Assembly: GCA_028290305.1 (NCBI GenBank)
Contig: JAQGKC010000429.1
Coordinates: 62,001 to 126,000 of the forward strand
Length of the DNA stretch: 64,000 nucleotides
Reading direction: 5' to 3'
Origin: Bradyrhizobium sp.
Lineage (GTDB): Bacteria > Pseudomonadota > Alphaproteobacteria > Rhizobiales > Xanthobacteraceae
Shown here: piece by piece, positions 19,368-28,499 of the stretch
Position numbering within the stretch: position 1 is the first letter of the stretch
Layout: each line of letters starts with the position of its first letter
Program-made: the position numbers and the translations under genes
Notes under the pieces: model-generated
The model's database searches: none
What the model was told of the DNA's origin: nothing
Seen by the model: the letters and a program-made list of their open reading frames with translations, nothing else

Positions 19368-20399
19368 ATGCGTCACATGCTTGCTGCCCTTTTTTTATGC
19401 CTCGCATTCCCCGTAGGTTTTGTCGCGCCGGCAGCATTGGCGCAGTCCGCGGACGAACCGGTCACGTGCTCGGCGGACAGCAAGCTGTCGCCTGAGGAAA
19501 TCATCGGCATATGCGGGCTGGCGATCGACTCCAATGCCGCATCATCCGCCCGTATCCATGCATTGGTGACGCGCGCCGAAATCTATCGCAGGACGGAGCA
19601 GTACGATCTCGCCATCAAAGACTGCGACGAGGCCATCCGCCTCGATCCGGCGGCCGCCGGAGCGTTCGACACCCGCGGCAATGTATTTGCAAGCGACAAG
19701 AAGTTTGAACGCGCGCTGGACGACTTCGATCGCTCGATCCGGCTCGACCCGAACTTCGCCCGCGCATTTTCACATCGCGCCGCCACCTTCGGCCTGATGC
19801 ATGAGCACCGGCTGGCGGTTCGCGACTATACCGAAGCCGTCCGTCTCGAGCCGAACAACGTGCAGGCTTTAACCGATCGCGCTGAAGCCTACCTCAAAGT
19901 GAAACGAACGGATCTCGCGATCGATGATTATGGCGAAGCCATCCGGCTCGATCCGTCATCACCGGATCATTACGATAGCCGCGGATCATTATACTCACGC
20001 AACAACGCCTACGATCGCGCCATTGCCGACTTCAATGAGGCCATCCGGCTGCAGCCGAAGGCAAGTTATTTCATGAATCGCGGCAACGCCTACAATTTAA
20101 AAGGCGATCCCGATCGCGCGATCGCCGATTATGACGAGGCGCTGCGGCTGGAGCCGGAGCTTGCGATGGCCCACAACAATCGCGGCGTGGCGTGGCGCGA
20201 CAAGGGCGAAAGGGAACGAGCCCTGGCGGACTTCAAAACCGCTGTCCAACTGGATCCCGACCTGGTCATTGCCGTCGAGCACCGCAAGCGGATCGAGCAG
20301 GACATCGCCACCTCCAATGTCCGTCCGAGAAAGCCATCTATCCCGCTTCATGCATCGTCCGTGCCGGCTGCCGCAACGGCGCCGGCGATGTCGAAATAG
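19368..20399 (+). CDS. Exported tetratricopeptide-repeat protein
   Basis: This 343-residue protein has an N-terminal signal peptide ([21 protein letters not shown]). About seven consecutive 34-residue TPR units follow from about residue 60 to 310, recognisable by the recurrent A-I-x-D-x-x-E-A-I-R-L-D/E-P phase. The tail is Pro/Ala-rich. TPR arrays are protein-protein interaction scaffolds, and the exported location suggests a periplasmic role; the partner is unknown. It stands alone, 143 bp upstream of msrA on the same strand. The ribosome site is weak. Confidence 0.85.
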   Translation: MRHMLAALFLCLAFPVGFVAPAALAQSADEPVTCSADSKLSPEEIIGICGLAIDSNAASSARIHALVTRAEIYRRTEQYDLAIKDCDEAIRLDPAAAGAFDTRGNVFASDKKFERALDDFDRSIRLDPNFARAFSHRAATFGLMHEHRLAVRDYTEAVRLEPNNVQALTDRAEAYLKVKRTDLAIDDYGEAIRLDPSSPDHYDSRGSLYSRNNAYDRAIADFNEAIRLQPKASYFMNRGNAYNLKGDPDRAIADYDEALRLEPELAMAHNNRGVAWRDKGERERALADFKTAVQLDPDLVIAVEHRKRIEQDIATSNVRPRKPSIPLHASSVPAAATAPAMSK

Positions 20400-20541
20400 C
20401 CTTTTCGCGGCACTCTCTCCGCCCGGCCTCCTTGCGTGGACTCCCTCCGCGACACATTTATGGTACGCTTCACCCCTGCCGGATCGCGATGGCCGGCTTC
20501 GGCAGGCGTTCAGTTTCGCGGCGAATATGGAGAGCACACCC

Positions 20542-21054
20542 ATGACGACAAATACAGAACGTGCCGTTCTCGCAGGAGGTTGCTTCTGGGGGATGCAGGA
20601 TCTGATCCGCCGCAAGCCCGGCGTCATATCCACGCGCGTCGGTTATTCAGGCGGCGATGTCAAGAATGCGACCTATCGCAACCACGGGACCCATGCGGAA
20701 GCGATCGAGATCGTCTTCGACCCCAGGGTGCTGAGCTTCAGGGACCTGCTGGAGTTTTTCTTCCAGATTCACGATCCGTCGACGCGCAACCGGCAGGGCA
20801 ACGATATCGGGACCAGCTATCGTTCGGCGATCTTCTATACCAGTCCTGAACAGGAGCGGGTTGCGCGCGATACCATCGCCGATGTCGAGGCGTCCGGCAT
20901 CTGGCCCGGCAAAGTGACCACCGAGGTTTCTCCCGTGGGTGACTTCTGGGAGGCCGAGCCCGAACACCAGGATTATCTCGAGCGCTATCCGACCGGGTAC
21001 ACCTGTCACTTTGTTCGTCCCGGCTGGAAACTGCCGAGGCGGATGGCGGGATAA
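20542..21054 (+). CDS. msrA: Peptide-methionine (S)-S-oxide reductase MsrA
   Basis: MsrA reduces methionine-S-sulfoxide in proteins and as free amino acid, repairing oxidative damage. The 170-residue protein carries the catalytic motif GCFWG with the nucleophile at Cys14. Further family motifs are GYSGG, H-x-E-A-I-E-I-x-F-D, FF-x-x-H-D-P and YRSAIFY. GGAGAG 7 nt upstream supports ATG 20542 over ATG 20527. The C-terminus has a single Cys (YTCHFV) that could act in resolution. It is probably cytoplasmic because no signal peptide is seen. It is separated from the convergent poxB-like gene by a strong hairpin. Confidence 0.95.
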   Translation: MTTNTERAVLAGGCFWGMQDLIRRKPGVISTRVGYSGGDVKNATYRNHGTHAEAIEIVFDPRVLSFRDLLEFFFQIHDPSTRNRQGNDIGTSYRSAIFYTSPEQERVARDTIADVEASGIWPGKVTTEVSPVGDFWEAEPEHQDYLERYPTGYTCHFVRPGWKLPRRMAG

Positions 21055-21076
21055 TTCATCGGCGTGACGTTTCAAC

Positions 21077-21112
21077 GAGTCGTCCCTGCGAACACGTTCG
21101 CAGGGACGACTC
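21077..21112. terminator. Hairpin between convergent msrA and ThDP-enzyme genes
   Basis: This is a perfect 16-bp inverted repeat (GAGTCGTCCCTGCGAA and its complement) with a 4-nt loop CACG. It has no T-run, but its position between convergent genes suggests a bidirectional transcription end or mRNA-stabilising stem. Confidence 0.75.
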
Positions 21113-21166
21113 GCGGAGAGACTACACGAGATCACTGTCGCATCCGCGACCGGCCGCTTGCGCCCG

Positions 21167-22861
21167 TTACAGTCCCCTGACGCTGGCGACAGCCTCCTTG
21201 ATTTTCGCGATCGCATAGCGCCCGGCCTGACCGAGCTCGACATGCGGCATGTTCGGCATTTCGTCGGCGGCGACGGTGCAATCCACGATCGCCGGGCCGT
21301 CGGCCGCAAAGGCTTCGCTCAAGACTGCCGTCAGGACGCCCGGTAGTCTCGCGGTGAAGCCGTGGCCGCCGCAGGCGCGTGCGAGTGCGGCGAAGTCCGG
21401 ATTCGGAAACTCGATGGCTTCGCGGAACGGCGCGAGACCGACACTTTCGGCTTCCAGCGTGATGAGACCCAAGGCCGAGTTGTTGTACACGACGACTTTA
21501 ACCGGAAGCTTGTGATGCACGGCGGTCATGAACTCGCCCAGCAGCATGTTCAGCCCGCCGTCGCCGGTCAGCACGATCACCTGCCGTGATCGATCGAGCG
21601 CCTGGATGCCGTTGGCCTGGCCGAGGGCGGTTCCGACCGCCGCATTATTGAACGAACCGACGATCCGTTGCGAGCCGGTCTGGCGGATCCAGTTGCCGGA
21701 CCAAAGCGTGTTGAGCCCCGTATCGATCACGAAGGTTGCATCACGCGCAGCCAATTCACTCGTCGTGCGCGCGACCGCCTGCGGGTGGATCTTGTCCCTG
21801 CTGCGGGTAAGGTCGGACTGCTTGTCGAGCATGTCGTCCCATTTACGGCGTTCCTGGGTGACATGGTCGAAGAACTTGCGGTCGCTCTTGGCCGCCACTC
21901 GCTCCACCAGCATCGTAAGCGTCGGACGCGCGGAGCCCCTGACGCCGAGAGCCGTCGGGGTTCGCCGCCCCAGCACCTGCATGCGTTCGTCGACCTGAAC
22001 GACGTTGCCATGGGCAGGCAGGAAGTTGGAGTAGGGATAATCGGTGCCGATCATCACCAGCAGATCGCAGTCCTGCACCGCACGATAGACGGGTTTGGTG
22101 CCGATCATGCCGAGCCCGCCCATCCACCTGGGATCGTCATAGGCCATGATTTCCTTGCCCCGGAACGTATGGATCAAGGGCGCCTTCAGGCGGTCGGATA
22201 GTTCGCGCAGCGGCTCCGCCAGCCCGCGGCAGCCGACGCCGCACATGATGACGACAGTATCCGCCTCGTCGATCCGCCGCACCAGGTCGGCGACGTCCGT
22301 TTCGTTCGGGCGAATCTCCGGCTGCGGGCCGAGCGTCGCCAGGCTCGTGACGGGATGGTCGGCTTTCAGGCCGAGCACATCCTGGGGCAGGGTGAGGTGC
22401 GCGACACCCGGCCCGGCGTAGGCCGCGGCGATGGCCTGGTGGATCACCGCGGGCGCCTGGCCGGCCGCCGAGATGGTCTCGGTGTAAAGCGAGACATCCC
22501 TGAACAGCAGGTCGGGCTCCGTCGTCTGGATGAAGTCGGTACCGTGCATCTGGCGCGGCATGTCACCGGACAGAGCGAGCACGGGAGCATGATCGCGCGC
22601 CGCTTCGTAAAGCCCGGCAACGAGGTGAGTGCTTCCGGGACCGGTGGTGCCGGCACATACCGCGAGCCGTCCGGTCAGCTTGGCCTGGCCGGCGGCTGCG
22701 AGCGCGGCGCCTTCCTCATGCCGAACGCCGATCCATTCGATGTCGCTTCGCCGCACCGCGTCGGCGAAAGGATTAAGGGAATCGCCGATCAGCCCGAAGA
22801 TGTGGCGAACGCCCACCTTCTCGAGAACATCGACGAGAATTTCCGCGACTGACTGCGACAT
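21167..22861 (-). CDS. poxB: Pyruvate dehydrogenase (quinone)/pyruvate oxidase-like ThDP enzyme, PoxB type
   Basis: This ThDP-dependent enzyme of the pyruvate oxidase group would decarboxylate pyruvate to acetate and pass electrons through FAD to quinone. The 564 residues match PoxB length (about 572). The N-terminal Pyr domain has the conserved glutamate in RHEEGAALAAAG (about residue 50). The central FAD/transhydrogenase-like domain spans about 185-330. The C-terminal PP domain has the ThDP motif GDGGLNMLLGEF...VVYNN. ATG 22861 has AAGGG about 8 nt upstream; TTG 22867 is an alternative. The E. coli PoxB membrane-binding C-terminal peptide is not obvious, so membrane/quinone coupling is less sure. 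It is divergent from the acetolactate-synthase-like gene. Confidence 0.85.
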   Translation of the reverse strand: MSQSVAEILVDVLEKVGVRHIFGLIGDSLNPFADAVRRSDIEWIGVRHEEGAALAAAGQAKLTGRLAVCAGTTGPGSTHLVAGLYEAARDHAPVLALSGDMPRQMHGTDFIQTTEPDLLFRDVSLYTETISAAGQAPAVIHQAIAAAYAGPGVAHLTLPQDVLGLKADHPVTSLATLGPQPEIRPNETDVADLVRRIDEADTVVIMCGVGCRGLAEPLRELSDRLKAPLIHTFRGKEIMAYDDPRWMGGLGMIGTKPVYRAVQDCDLLVMIGTDYPYSNFLPAHGNVVQVDERMQVLGRRTPTALGVRGSARPTLTMLVERVAAKSDRKFFDHVTQERRKWDDMLDKQSDLTRSRDKIHPQAVARTTSELAARDATFVIDTGLNTLWSGNWIRQTGSQRIVGSFNNAAVGTALGQANGIQALDRSRQVIVLTGDGGLNMLLGEFMTAVHHKLPVKVVVYNNSALGLITLEAESVGLAPFREAIEFPNPDFAALARACGGHGFTARLPGVLTAVLSEAFAADGPAIVDCTVAADEMPNMPHVELGQAGRYAIAKIKEAVASVRGL

Positions 22862-23265
22862 CGGCAATCCCTTTGCGTGAGGTTGAGTGGTTGGAAAATG
22901 AATTCCGTGGGTTGGTTGGTTCCTTCAGATGAGATCGAGCAACCCTGAGTTTCTTGGACATCAACTTAAGGGAATGACGTCCAGCTCCGCATTGATGAAT
23001 GCCGGCCATCATTTTCATAACCGCCAAATTGCCCACAAGTTCATTAGGCTATGCGGATATCCATCAGGCGAGAGGCCCAGGCGCAATTCAGCCATGTTTC
23101 CTTGGAGCGGTCACGGCTGTGTTGCTGCCGAGCGCAGATCGCTTGCCACCGCAATCCGGAGAGCCTTGTAAGCTTCGACCAAAGCGTCGAGGCAGGGGCA
23201 TATCGATATCCCCTCGATCTTGATAACATCAGGGGGTAGCAGGGAAGACGTGTTGGAGTGCCGCG
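22862..23265. promoter_or_regulatory. 404-bp divergent intergenic region between two ThDP-enzyme genes
   Basis: No credible coding sequence lies here. The region must hold the promoters of both the poxB-like gene (leftward) and the acetolactate-synthase-like gene (rightward). The ribosome site GGAG before 23266 is visible. I could not fix promoter boxes or operators by eye. Confidence 0.4.
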
Positions 23266-24891
23266 ATGACAAAGGGTTCAGATCTGCTGGTCAAGGCGCT
23301 TGAGAGCGAAGGCGTCGAGTACATCTTCGCCATTCCGGGGGAAGAAAATCTCGATGTCCTGGAGTCGCTGCGGGCCTCGAAGATCAGGCTTGTGATCACC
23401 CGTCACGAACAGGCTGCCGGATTCATGGCGGCCACCTACGGGCGGTTGACGGGCCGCGCCGGTGTGTGCCTGACGACCCTGGGACCCGGCGCGCTCAATC
23501 TGACGACCAGCGCCGCCTACGCGGATCTGGGCGCGATGCCGATGGTCATGATCACCGGACAGAAGGCCATCCGCACCAGCCGCCAGGCCAAGTTCCAGAT
23601 CGTGGACATCGTAGCCACGATGCGGCCGCTGACCAAGATGGCGACTCAGATCGTCTCGGCCCAAAGCATTCCGACGCTGGTGCGCGATGCCTTCCGGGTG
23701 GCCCAGCAGGAGCGGCCGGGGCCGGTCCATCTCGAACTCCCCGAGGACGTGGCGGCCGAACAAGCGGCGGCCGAAATCATTCATCCGCATGTCGTCGAAC
23801 TTCCGGTGGCTCCGGCGGTGGCGATCGACCGCGCGGCGGCGATGATCATGGCTGCCGAAAGACCGTTGGTCATGCTCGGCGCGGCCGCCAGCCGCCCGCA
23901 ACTGGCCGAACCGTTGTCGAAATTCGTCCGGCGTCTCGGGATTCCATTCTTCAACACGCAGATGGGGAAGGGCGCGGTGAATGCCGGCTCCAACCTGTAT
24001 ATGGGGACCGCGGCGCTTTCGGAGCGCGACTGTATCCATGAGGCCATCGACAAGGCGGATCTCATCATCTCCGTTGGACATGATACGGTCGAGAAGCCGC
24101 CGTTCATCATGACCGGCAGCGGGCCACGCGTCGTTCACATCGGCGCCACGCCGGCAACCGTCGAACAGGTGTATTTTCCCGAGGCCGAGATTATCGGAGA
24201 CGTCGGTGCCAGCCTTGCCGCGCTCGCGGACCGCCTGGAAGGCCATCTTCCCAACGCCGGCGCGTTGCTCGACCTGCGCGCGAAGATCCTGGCGAAGCTC
24301 GCGGAACGTTCGGAGGAGGACCGCTTTCCGCTGACGCCGCAACGTATCGTTCATGACGTCAGGCAGGCGATGCCATCAGACGGAATCGTGACGCTCGACA
24401 ACGGCATGTACAAGATCTGGTTCGCACGCAATTACCGGACCAGTGTCGCCAATACCCTGCTGCTCGACAACGCACTTGCGACGATGGGTGCGGGGCTTCC
24501 TTCCGCGATCGCGGCCGCACTCATTCATCCGGAACGAAAGGTCCTGGCGGTGTGCGGCGACGGCGGGTTCATGATGAATTCGCAGGAGATGGAGACCGCG
24601 GTTCGTCTCGGCGTGAACATCGTGGTGCTCGTTCTCGAGGATCACGCCTTCGGAATGATCCGGTGGAAGCAGGAAGTGGATCGATTCCCGGATTTCGGCC
24701 TGGAATTCGGAAATCCCGATTTCGTGGCCTACGCGCGAGCCTACGGCGCGAAGGGTTGGCGCGTCGAGGCTGCCGCGGATTTTCTGCCGACGCTCAAGGC
24801 CGCGTTACAGGGAGGCGGAGTGCACCTCGTCGTAGCTCCCATCGACTACAGCGAGAACATGCGCGTACTCGTCAAGGAATTGCCGGCCTGA
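23266..24891 (+). CDS. Acetolactate synthase large-subunit-like ThDP enzyme
   Basis: This 541-residue ThDP enzyme resembles catabolic acetolactate synthases, which condense two pyruvates to acetolactate. It starts with the family's GSDLLVKALESEGVEYIF and PGEENLD motifs. The catalytic glutamate is in ITRHEQAAGFMA (about residue 48). The PP domain has GDGGFMMNSQEMETA followed by LVLEDHAFGMI. GGAG 7 nt upstream supports the start. No small regulatory subunit (ilvN-like) follows, which argues against the biosynthetic IlvB role. No budA/alsD-like decarboxylase gene is adjacent, so product fate is open. Related decarboxylases of the same fold cannot be excluded. Confidence 0.82.
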   Translation: MTKGSDLLVKALESEGVEYIFAIPGEENLDVLESLRASKIRLVITRHEQAAGFMAATYGRLTGRAGVCLTTLGPGALNLTTSAAYADLGAMPMVMITGQKAIRTSRQAKFQIVDIVATMRPLTKMATQIVSAQSIPTLVRDAFRVAQQERPGPVHLELPEDVAAEQAAAEIIHPHVVELPVAPAVAIDRAAAMIMAAERPLVMLGAAASRPQLAEPLSKFVRRLGIPFFNTQMGKGAVNAGSNLYMGTAALSERDCIHEAIDKADLIISVGHDTVEKPPFIMTGSGPRVVHIGATPATVEQVYFPEAEIIGDVGASLAALADRLEGHLPNAGALLDLRAKILAKLAERSEEDRFPLTPQRIVHDVRQAMPSDGIVTLDNGMYKIWFARNYRTSVANTLLLDNALATMGAGLPSAIAAALIHPERKVLAVCGDGGFMMNSQEMETAVRLGVNIVVLVLEDHAFGMIRWKQEVDRFPDFGLEFGNPDFVAYARAYGAKGWRVEAAADFLPTLKAALQGGGVHLVVAPIDYSENMRVLVKELPA

Positions 24892-24919
24892 TAATTCGGG
24901 ATCGTTAGGGAGTTCGCGA

Positions 24920-25294
24920 TCATTTCCGCGCAGCCGGTTTCTTCAGCGCTGCCTTGCCGAGAAATTCCGCGAGAACGACGGCGTGATTGATGGCGGGATC
25001 GCGGGCCGCATATAGGAGCGTCGACTTCTTTCGCCCGATCTGGCCGAGAACCTCCGAAACTGCGGGATTGCTTTTCAGTTCGTCGATATATCGCTTCTTG
25101 AATTCTGCGAACCGGTCCGGGCGATGATCGAACCAGGTACGAAGACCCGGGGTCGGTGCAACATCCTTGTTCCAGAAATCGAGCGCGGCGGCTTCCTTGC
25201 GCACACCGCGGGGCCACAACCGGTCGACCAGGATACGCACGCCATCGCCGGGCGAAGGTTGCTCATAGACGCGCTTGATGAGAATCGACGCCAT
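24920..25294 (-). CDS. DUF488 family protein
   Basis: This 124-residue protein shows the DUF488 signature near its N-terminus (IKRVYEQPSPGDGVRILVDRLWPRG), a central acidic/aromatic stretch (FDHRPDRFAEFKKRY) and TLLYAARDPAINHA near the end. The biochemical role of the family is not established. ATG 25294 is preceded by AGAGAAG; a TTG at 25303 is less likely. It follows the monooxygenase-like gene on the same strand by 19 bp, suggesting co-transcription. The tail is Lys/Ala-rich. Confidence 0.85.
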   Translation of the reverse strand: MASILIKRVYEQPSPGDGVRILVDRLWPRGVRKEAAALDFWNKDVAPTPGLRTWFDHRPDRFAEFKKRYIDELKSNPAVSEVLGQIGRKKSTLLYAARDPAINHAVVLAEFLGKAALKKPAARK

Positions 25295-25313
25295 TGCCAG
25301 CAACTTCTCTGGT

Positions 25314-26000
25314 TCACGAATGGATCGTCTCGCTGCCCTTGGCGTCCGGATAATATTGCGGCGCCTCGCGCCGGTCGAACATTCCGTAATCCCTGATGAT
25401 CCGGATGCGGCGAAGACGCGCGCCCTCTTTCAGATCGACGGCGTTTTCGAAGCCTTCTGCAGCAGTTCGATCGCGCCACGACATCATCAGGATAAGATCG
25501 CCAGGGGTCAGCACCGCCTCGAACACGTCCCAGGTGAGCATACCTTCCGCGTAAGGGTTGAGGCCCAAAAATTCCGAACAATCCGCCGCGTTCGACGTCT
25601 CGGGCCATTGCTTCGGCCGCTCGGCGGTGATGAGCGTGACGGTGGTGCCTTCGCCGGCTTCGGTCTCGTCGAGGCGTTGCTCGAGAAGCTCGCAGCCGGC
25701 CGGCAGCCTGGTGTCCTGCGTCACCTGGCCGACCCTGAGGTGATAGTCCGAGAGTATTTCAGAGCGGCCTCGCTCCTGAGCCTCGTGATGACGCGTTTTC
25801 GTCCGCCAGCGAACGACAGCCTTCTCGTCACGCCAGCCTGACAGCGACAGGATCCATCCTTCGCGCGTCAGGCTGCGGTATCTGATGTTGTCGACGAAGC
25901 CGTCGACCTTTTCCAGTTCCGGTTTCAGCATCTTGCCATAGCCGAGGTAGTTATCCCATTGCCCCGCTTTCGGATGCACTTCGAATATCACTGAGAACAT
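25314..26000 (-). CDS. Antibiotic biosynthesis monooxygenase-type (dimeric alpha/beta barrel) protein
   Basis: This 228-residue protein has an N-terminal ABM-like domain (MFSVIFEVHPKAGQWDNYLGY, then SLSGWRDEKAVVRWR near residue 60). A second half repeats the theme with ILMMSWRDRTAAEGFENA near 185. The fold is the ferredoxin-like dimeric alpha/beta barrel used by small quinone or heme monooxygenases; substrate unknown. AAGGAG 6 nt before ATG 26000 fixes the start, so the open frame up to 26189 is not used. It probably forms an operon with the DUF488 gene. Confidence 0.75.
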   Translation of the reverse strand: MFSVIFEVHPKAGQWDNYLGYGKMLKPELEKVDGFVDNIRYRSLTREGWILSLSGWRDEKAVVRWRTKTRHHEAQERGRSEILSDYHLRVGQVTQDTRLPAGCELLEQRLDETEAGEGTTVTLITAERPKQWPETSNAADCSEFLGLNPYAEGMLTWDVFEAVLTPGDLILMMSWRDRTAAEGFENAVDLKEGARLRRIRIIRDYGMFDRREAPQYYPDAKGSETIHS

Positions 26001-26257
26001 GCGCCACTCCTTGGCCTTGCCGGGATGATTTCTGCCGTCAAATATTTGTCGTGCTGTCGCGGGAGAACGCCATTCCCAAGCGTGGTCTTTCCGGGACTCC
26101 GAAGTCCGGTTTACACTAGCCCTCTTCGCCAATGTGAGTAATACCGGATCTTCCGGAAGGATCCTTCTCAAAACGTGGGAGCCGGCCAAGTTTGTTTAGC
26201 GCGACGAGATGTCGCCCGCGCTCCGCAACGATGAAAATTTATCCAGCCCTGGGATAC

Positions 26258-27106
26258 TTATTGCGAGACGCTGAATTGAGTCAGCACGTCACTACACGTC
26301 GGTGATAGCGAGGCCGGTTGTGAGGCGAGGCATCGCATGAGGCGGCCGCCGCCTGCCGGAACGCCTCCGCAAAGCGCCTGAATATCGCCGCCGCAGCTCC
26401 GCGCGACGAACAGTTCCTCGCGCGGCCGCATCGGCCGCAGCACCATCGCGGGAGCCGGGGCCGCTGGCGCCGCCGCCTGACCAGCCGCAGGCGCGCCGGC
26501 CGGGGCGTCCGCCGCAGGCGCCGAAGTGCCGCCAACCGCGTTGACGGCCTGCTGACAGCCTTGCGAAAGCTTCGACTTATTCTTTTCAAGACAACTCAAT
26601 GCCGCGGCGCCGCCGGTCGGCACCCCTGCGCATGATCTTTGGTAATCGGAGCGGCAGGCGCTGCGGATGGCGGCAACCTGAGCGCTGCTTGGTTTTTTAA
26701 CAAGCGGGCTCGCCGCGACTTTGGCCGCCGGAGCCGCAGGCGTCTCGCTCGATTTGGCAGACTCCGCAGCCGCGGGCGCTTCGGCCTTGGGCGGCGTCGC
26801 CGGCGGCTCGGATTTTTCCGCCGCTGGCGCCTGGGATTTTTCTGCTGCCGGCGCTTCTATCGCATTCACGGCGCGCTGGCAGGACGACGACAGACTGGAC
26901 ATGTTCTTCTGCAGGCATTGCAGCGACGCCATGCCGCCCGGCGGGACACTGGAGCAATGCGCCATATAATCGGAGCGGCAGGCCGAGCGAATGGCGCTGC
27001 GCTGCGCGTCGGTCGGCTGTTGCGCGAGGGCCGGTGCCGCCACGAATGCGATGGTCACCGTCATCCAAATTCGTTGCATCGCAGCACGTCTCAACGTCTT
27101 GATCAT
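26258..27106 (-). CDS. Exported cysteine-rich (GLG1-type) repeat protein
   Basis: This 282-residue protein has a signal peptide ending near APALAQQ. Three copies of a Cys-rich motif follow, of the form (A)C-R-S-D-Y-x3-C-x2-V-P-x-G-G-x5-C-L-x3-x2-L-S-x2-C. Copies one and two are close; the third is diverged (SCGGDIQALCGGVPAGGGRLMRC). This is the cysteine-rich repeat first described in eukaryotic Golgi glycoprotein GLG1 and found in many Rhizobiales exported proteins. The copies are joined by Pro/Ala/Glu-rich low-complexity linkers (about residues 83-135 and 190-225). Function is unknown; the linkers suggest an extended periplasmic protein with disulfide-bonded modules. Confidence 0.85.
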   Translation of the reverse strand: MIKTLRRAAMQRIWMTVTIAFVAAPALAQQPTDAQRSAIRSACRSDYMAHCSSVPPGGMASLQCLQKNMSSLSSSCQRAVNAIEAPAAEKSQAPAAEKSEPPATPPKAEAPAAAESAKSSETPAAPAAKVAASPLVKKPSSAQVAAIRSACRSDYQRSCAGVPTGGAAALSCLEKNKSKLSQGCQQAVNAVGGTSAPAADAPAGAPAAGQAAAPAAPAPAMVLRPMRPREELFVARSCGGDIQALCGGVPAGGGRLMRCLASQPASLSPTCSDVLTQFSVSQ

Positions 27107-27291
27107 TTGAATAACCCCGTTGTGTCTGCTGAAGGCGTTGCGTCAATTTAAAAGCGATATTTCAAAAGAGATTTGCCGGAGATAACTTTCCGGGATGTAT
27201 CTTTTGCGCTTTCGGGTTCCACCGCAAGCGGATTGTGTTATGGGTTTGCACTGCGGGCTTGCTGGCGTAGCGAATGGATGAGGGCAAGGGA

Positions 27292-28491
27292 ATGAAGCCT
27301 GAGCATCGGCCAGTAATCGCAAAGCCTGATGGCTGGCAGAACCGTGCGATGCGCAGCTTCCGTATTTCTGTCACGGTGCTGTCACTCGTCCTGTTGACCG
27401 CCTGCGAACAGAACACCTTCGTGGCACCACCTCCGCCGGCGGTCGACGTCGGCGTGCCCGTACAGCGGACCATTACGCGTTATCTCGAAGCGACCGGCAA
27501 TACCGCGCCGATCAAGACGGTCGATCTCGTGGCGCGGGTGCAGGGCGTCCTGCAAGCGATCAATTATCAGGACGGCGCCTTCGTGAAAGAAGGCACGACG
27601 CTGTTCACGATCGAGCCCGATACCTATCAGTTGAAGCTCGAACAGGCGCAGGCGGCCGAAGCCGGATCGCAGGCGTCGCTGAAGCAGGCCGAAGCCGACT
27701 ACAAGCGGCAGGCCGATCTGGTGTCGAGACAAGCCGTCTCGCAGGCAACCCTCGATCAGTCCACAGCGACACGCGACAATGCCCAGGCGAACCTGCAGCA
27801 GGCCCAGGTCAACACCAAGATCGCGGCGGTCAATTTCGGCTACACCAACGTCACCGCGCCGTTCGACGGCATTGTCAGTGCGCATCTTGTCTCGGTCGGC
27901 GAACTGGTCGGCGCCGCCTCGCCAACCCAGCTCGCCACCATCGTGCAGCTCGATCCGATCTATGTGAACTTCAACGTCAACGAGCAGGACGTTTTGCGGA
28001 TCCGCGCGCAGGCCGCACGCAAGGGGCTGACCGCGAGCGATCTCAAACAGGTGCTGGTCGAGGTCGGTTTGCAGAGTGAAAGCGGCTATCCGCACAAGGG
28101 CAAGCTCGATTATGCCGCTCCGACGGTCAATCAATCGACGGGAACGCTGGCCGTGCGCGGCGTTCTGCCGAACGCCGATCGGGTCTTGCTGCCGGGATAT
28201 TTCGTTCGCGTCCGCGTTCCGCTCGACCAGCAGGCGGACGCGCTTTTGGTTCCGGACGTCGCGCTGGGCAGCGACCAGTCCGGGCGATATGTCCTCGTGG
28301 TTGCCAGCGAAAACGTGGTCGAACAGCGCAAGGTGCAGACGGGTCCGCTCGACGGCGATTTGCGTGTCATCGAAAGCGGCCTAAAACCTGACGACCGCGT
28401 CGTGATCGCGGGCCTGTTGCGCGCGATCCCAGGCCAGAAGGTCGATCCGAAACTGCAAAAGATCGAGCCGTCCCGCGCATCGGCAAACTAG
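27292..28491 (+). CDS. RND efflux periplasmic adaptor (MexA/AcrA family), putative lipoprotein
   Basis: This membrane-fusion protein would link the RND pump encoded next to an outer-membrane channel. The signal sequence SVTVLSLVLLTACEQN contains the lipobox LTAC. Barrel-sandwich halves (TVDLVARVQGVLQAINYQDGAFVKEG and VTAPFDGIVSAHLVSVGE, read in pieces) flank an Ala/Gln-rich coiled coil, and beta-barrel and membrane-proximal domains follow. Of three candidate starts (27274, 27292, 27349), 27292 has GAGGG seven nt upstream, while 27349 would give a more usual signal length. It is 8 bp before the pump gene, so this is a two-gene operon. No TolC-like gene is present. Confidence 0.93.
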   Translation: MKPEHRPVIAKPDGWQNRAMRSFRISVTVLSLVLLTACEQNTFVAPPPPAVDVGVPVQRTITRYLEATGNTAPIKTVDLVARVQGVLQAINYQDGAFVKEGTTLFTIEPDTYQLKLEQAQAAEAGSQASLKQAEADYKRQADLVSRQAVSQATLDQSTATRDNAQANLQQAQVNTKIAAVNFGYTNVTAPFDGIVSAHLVSVGELVGAASPTQLATIVQLDPIYVNFNVNEQDVLRIRAQAARKGLTASDLKQVLVEVGLQSESGYPHKGKLDYAAPTVNQSTGTLAVRGVLPNADRVLLPGYFVRVRVPLDQQADALLVPDVALGSDQSGRYVLVVASENVVEQRKVQTGPLDGDLRVIESGLKPDDRVVIAGLLRAIPGQKVDPKLQKIEPSRASAN

Positions 28492-28499
28492 GACGGGCC

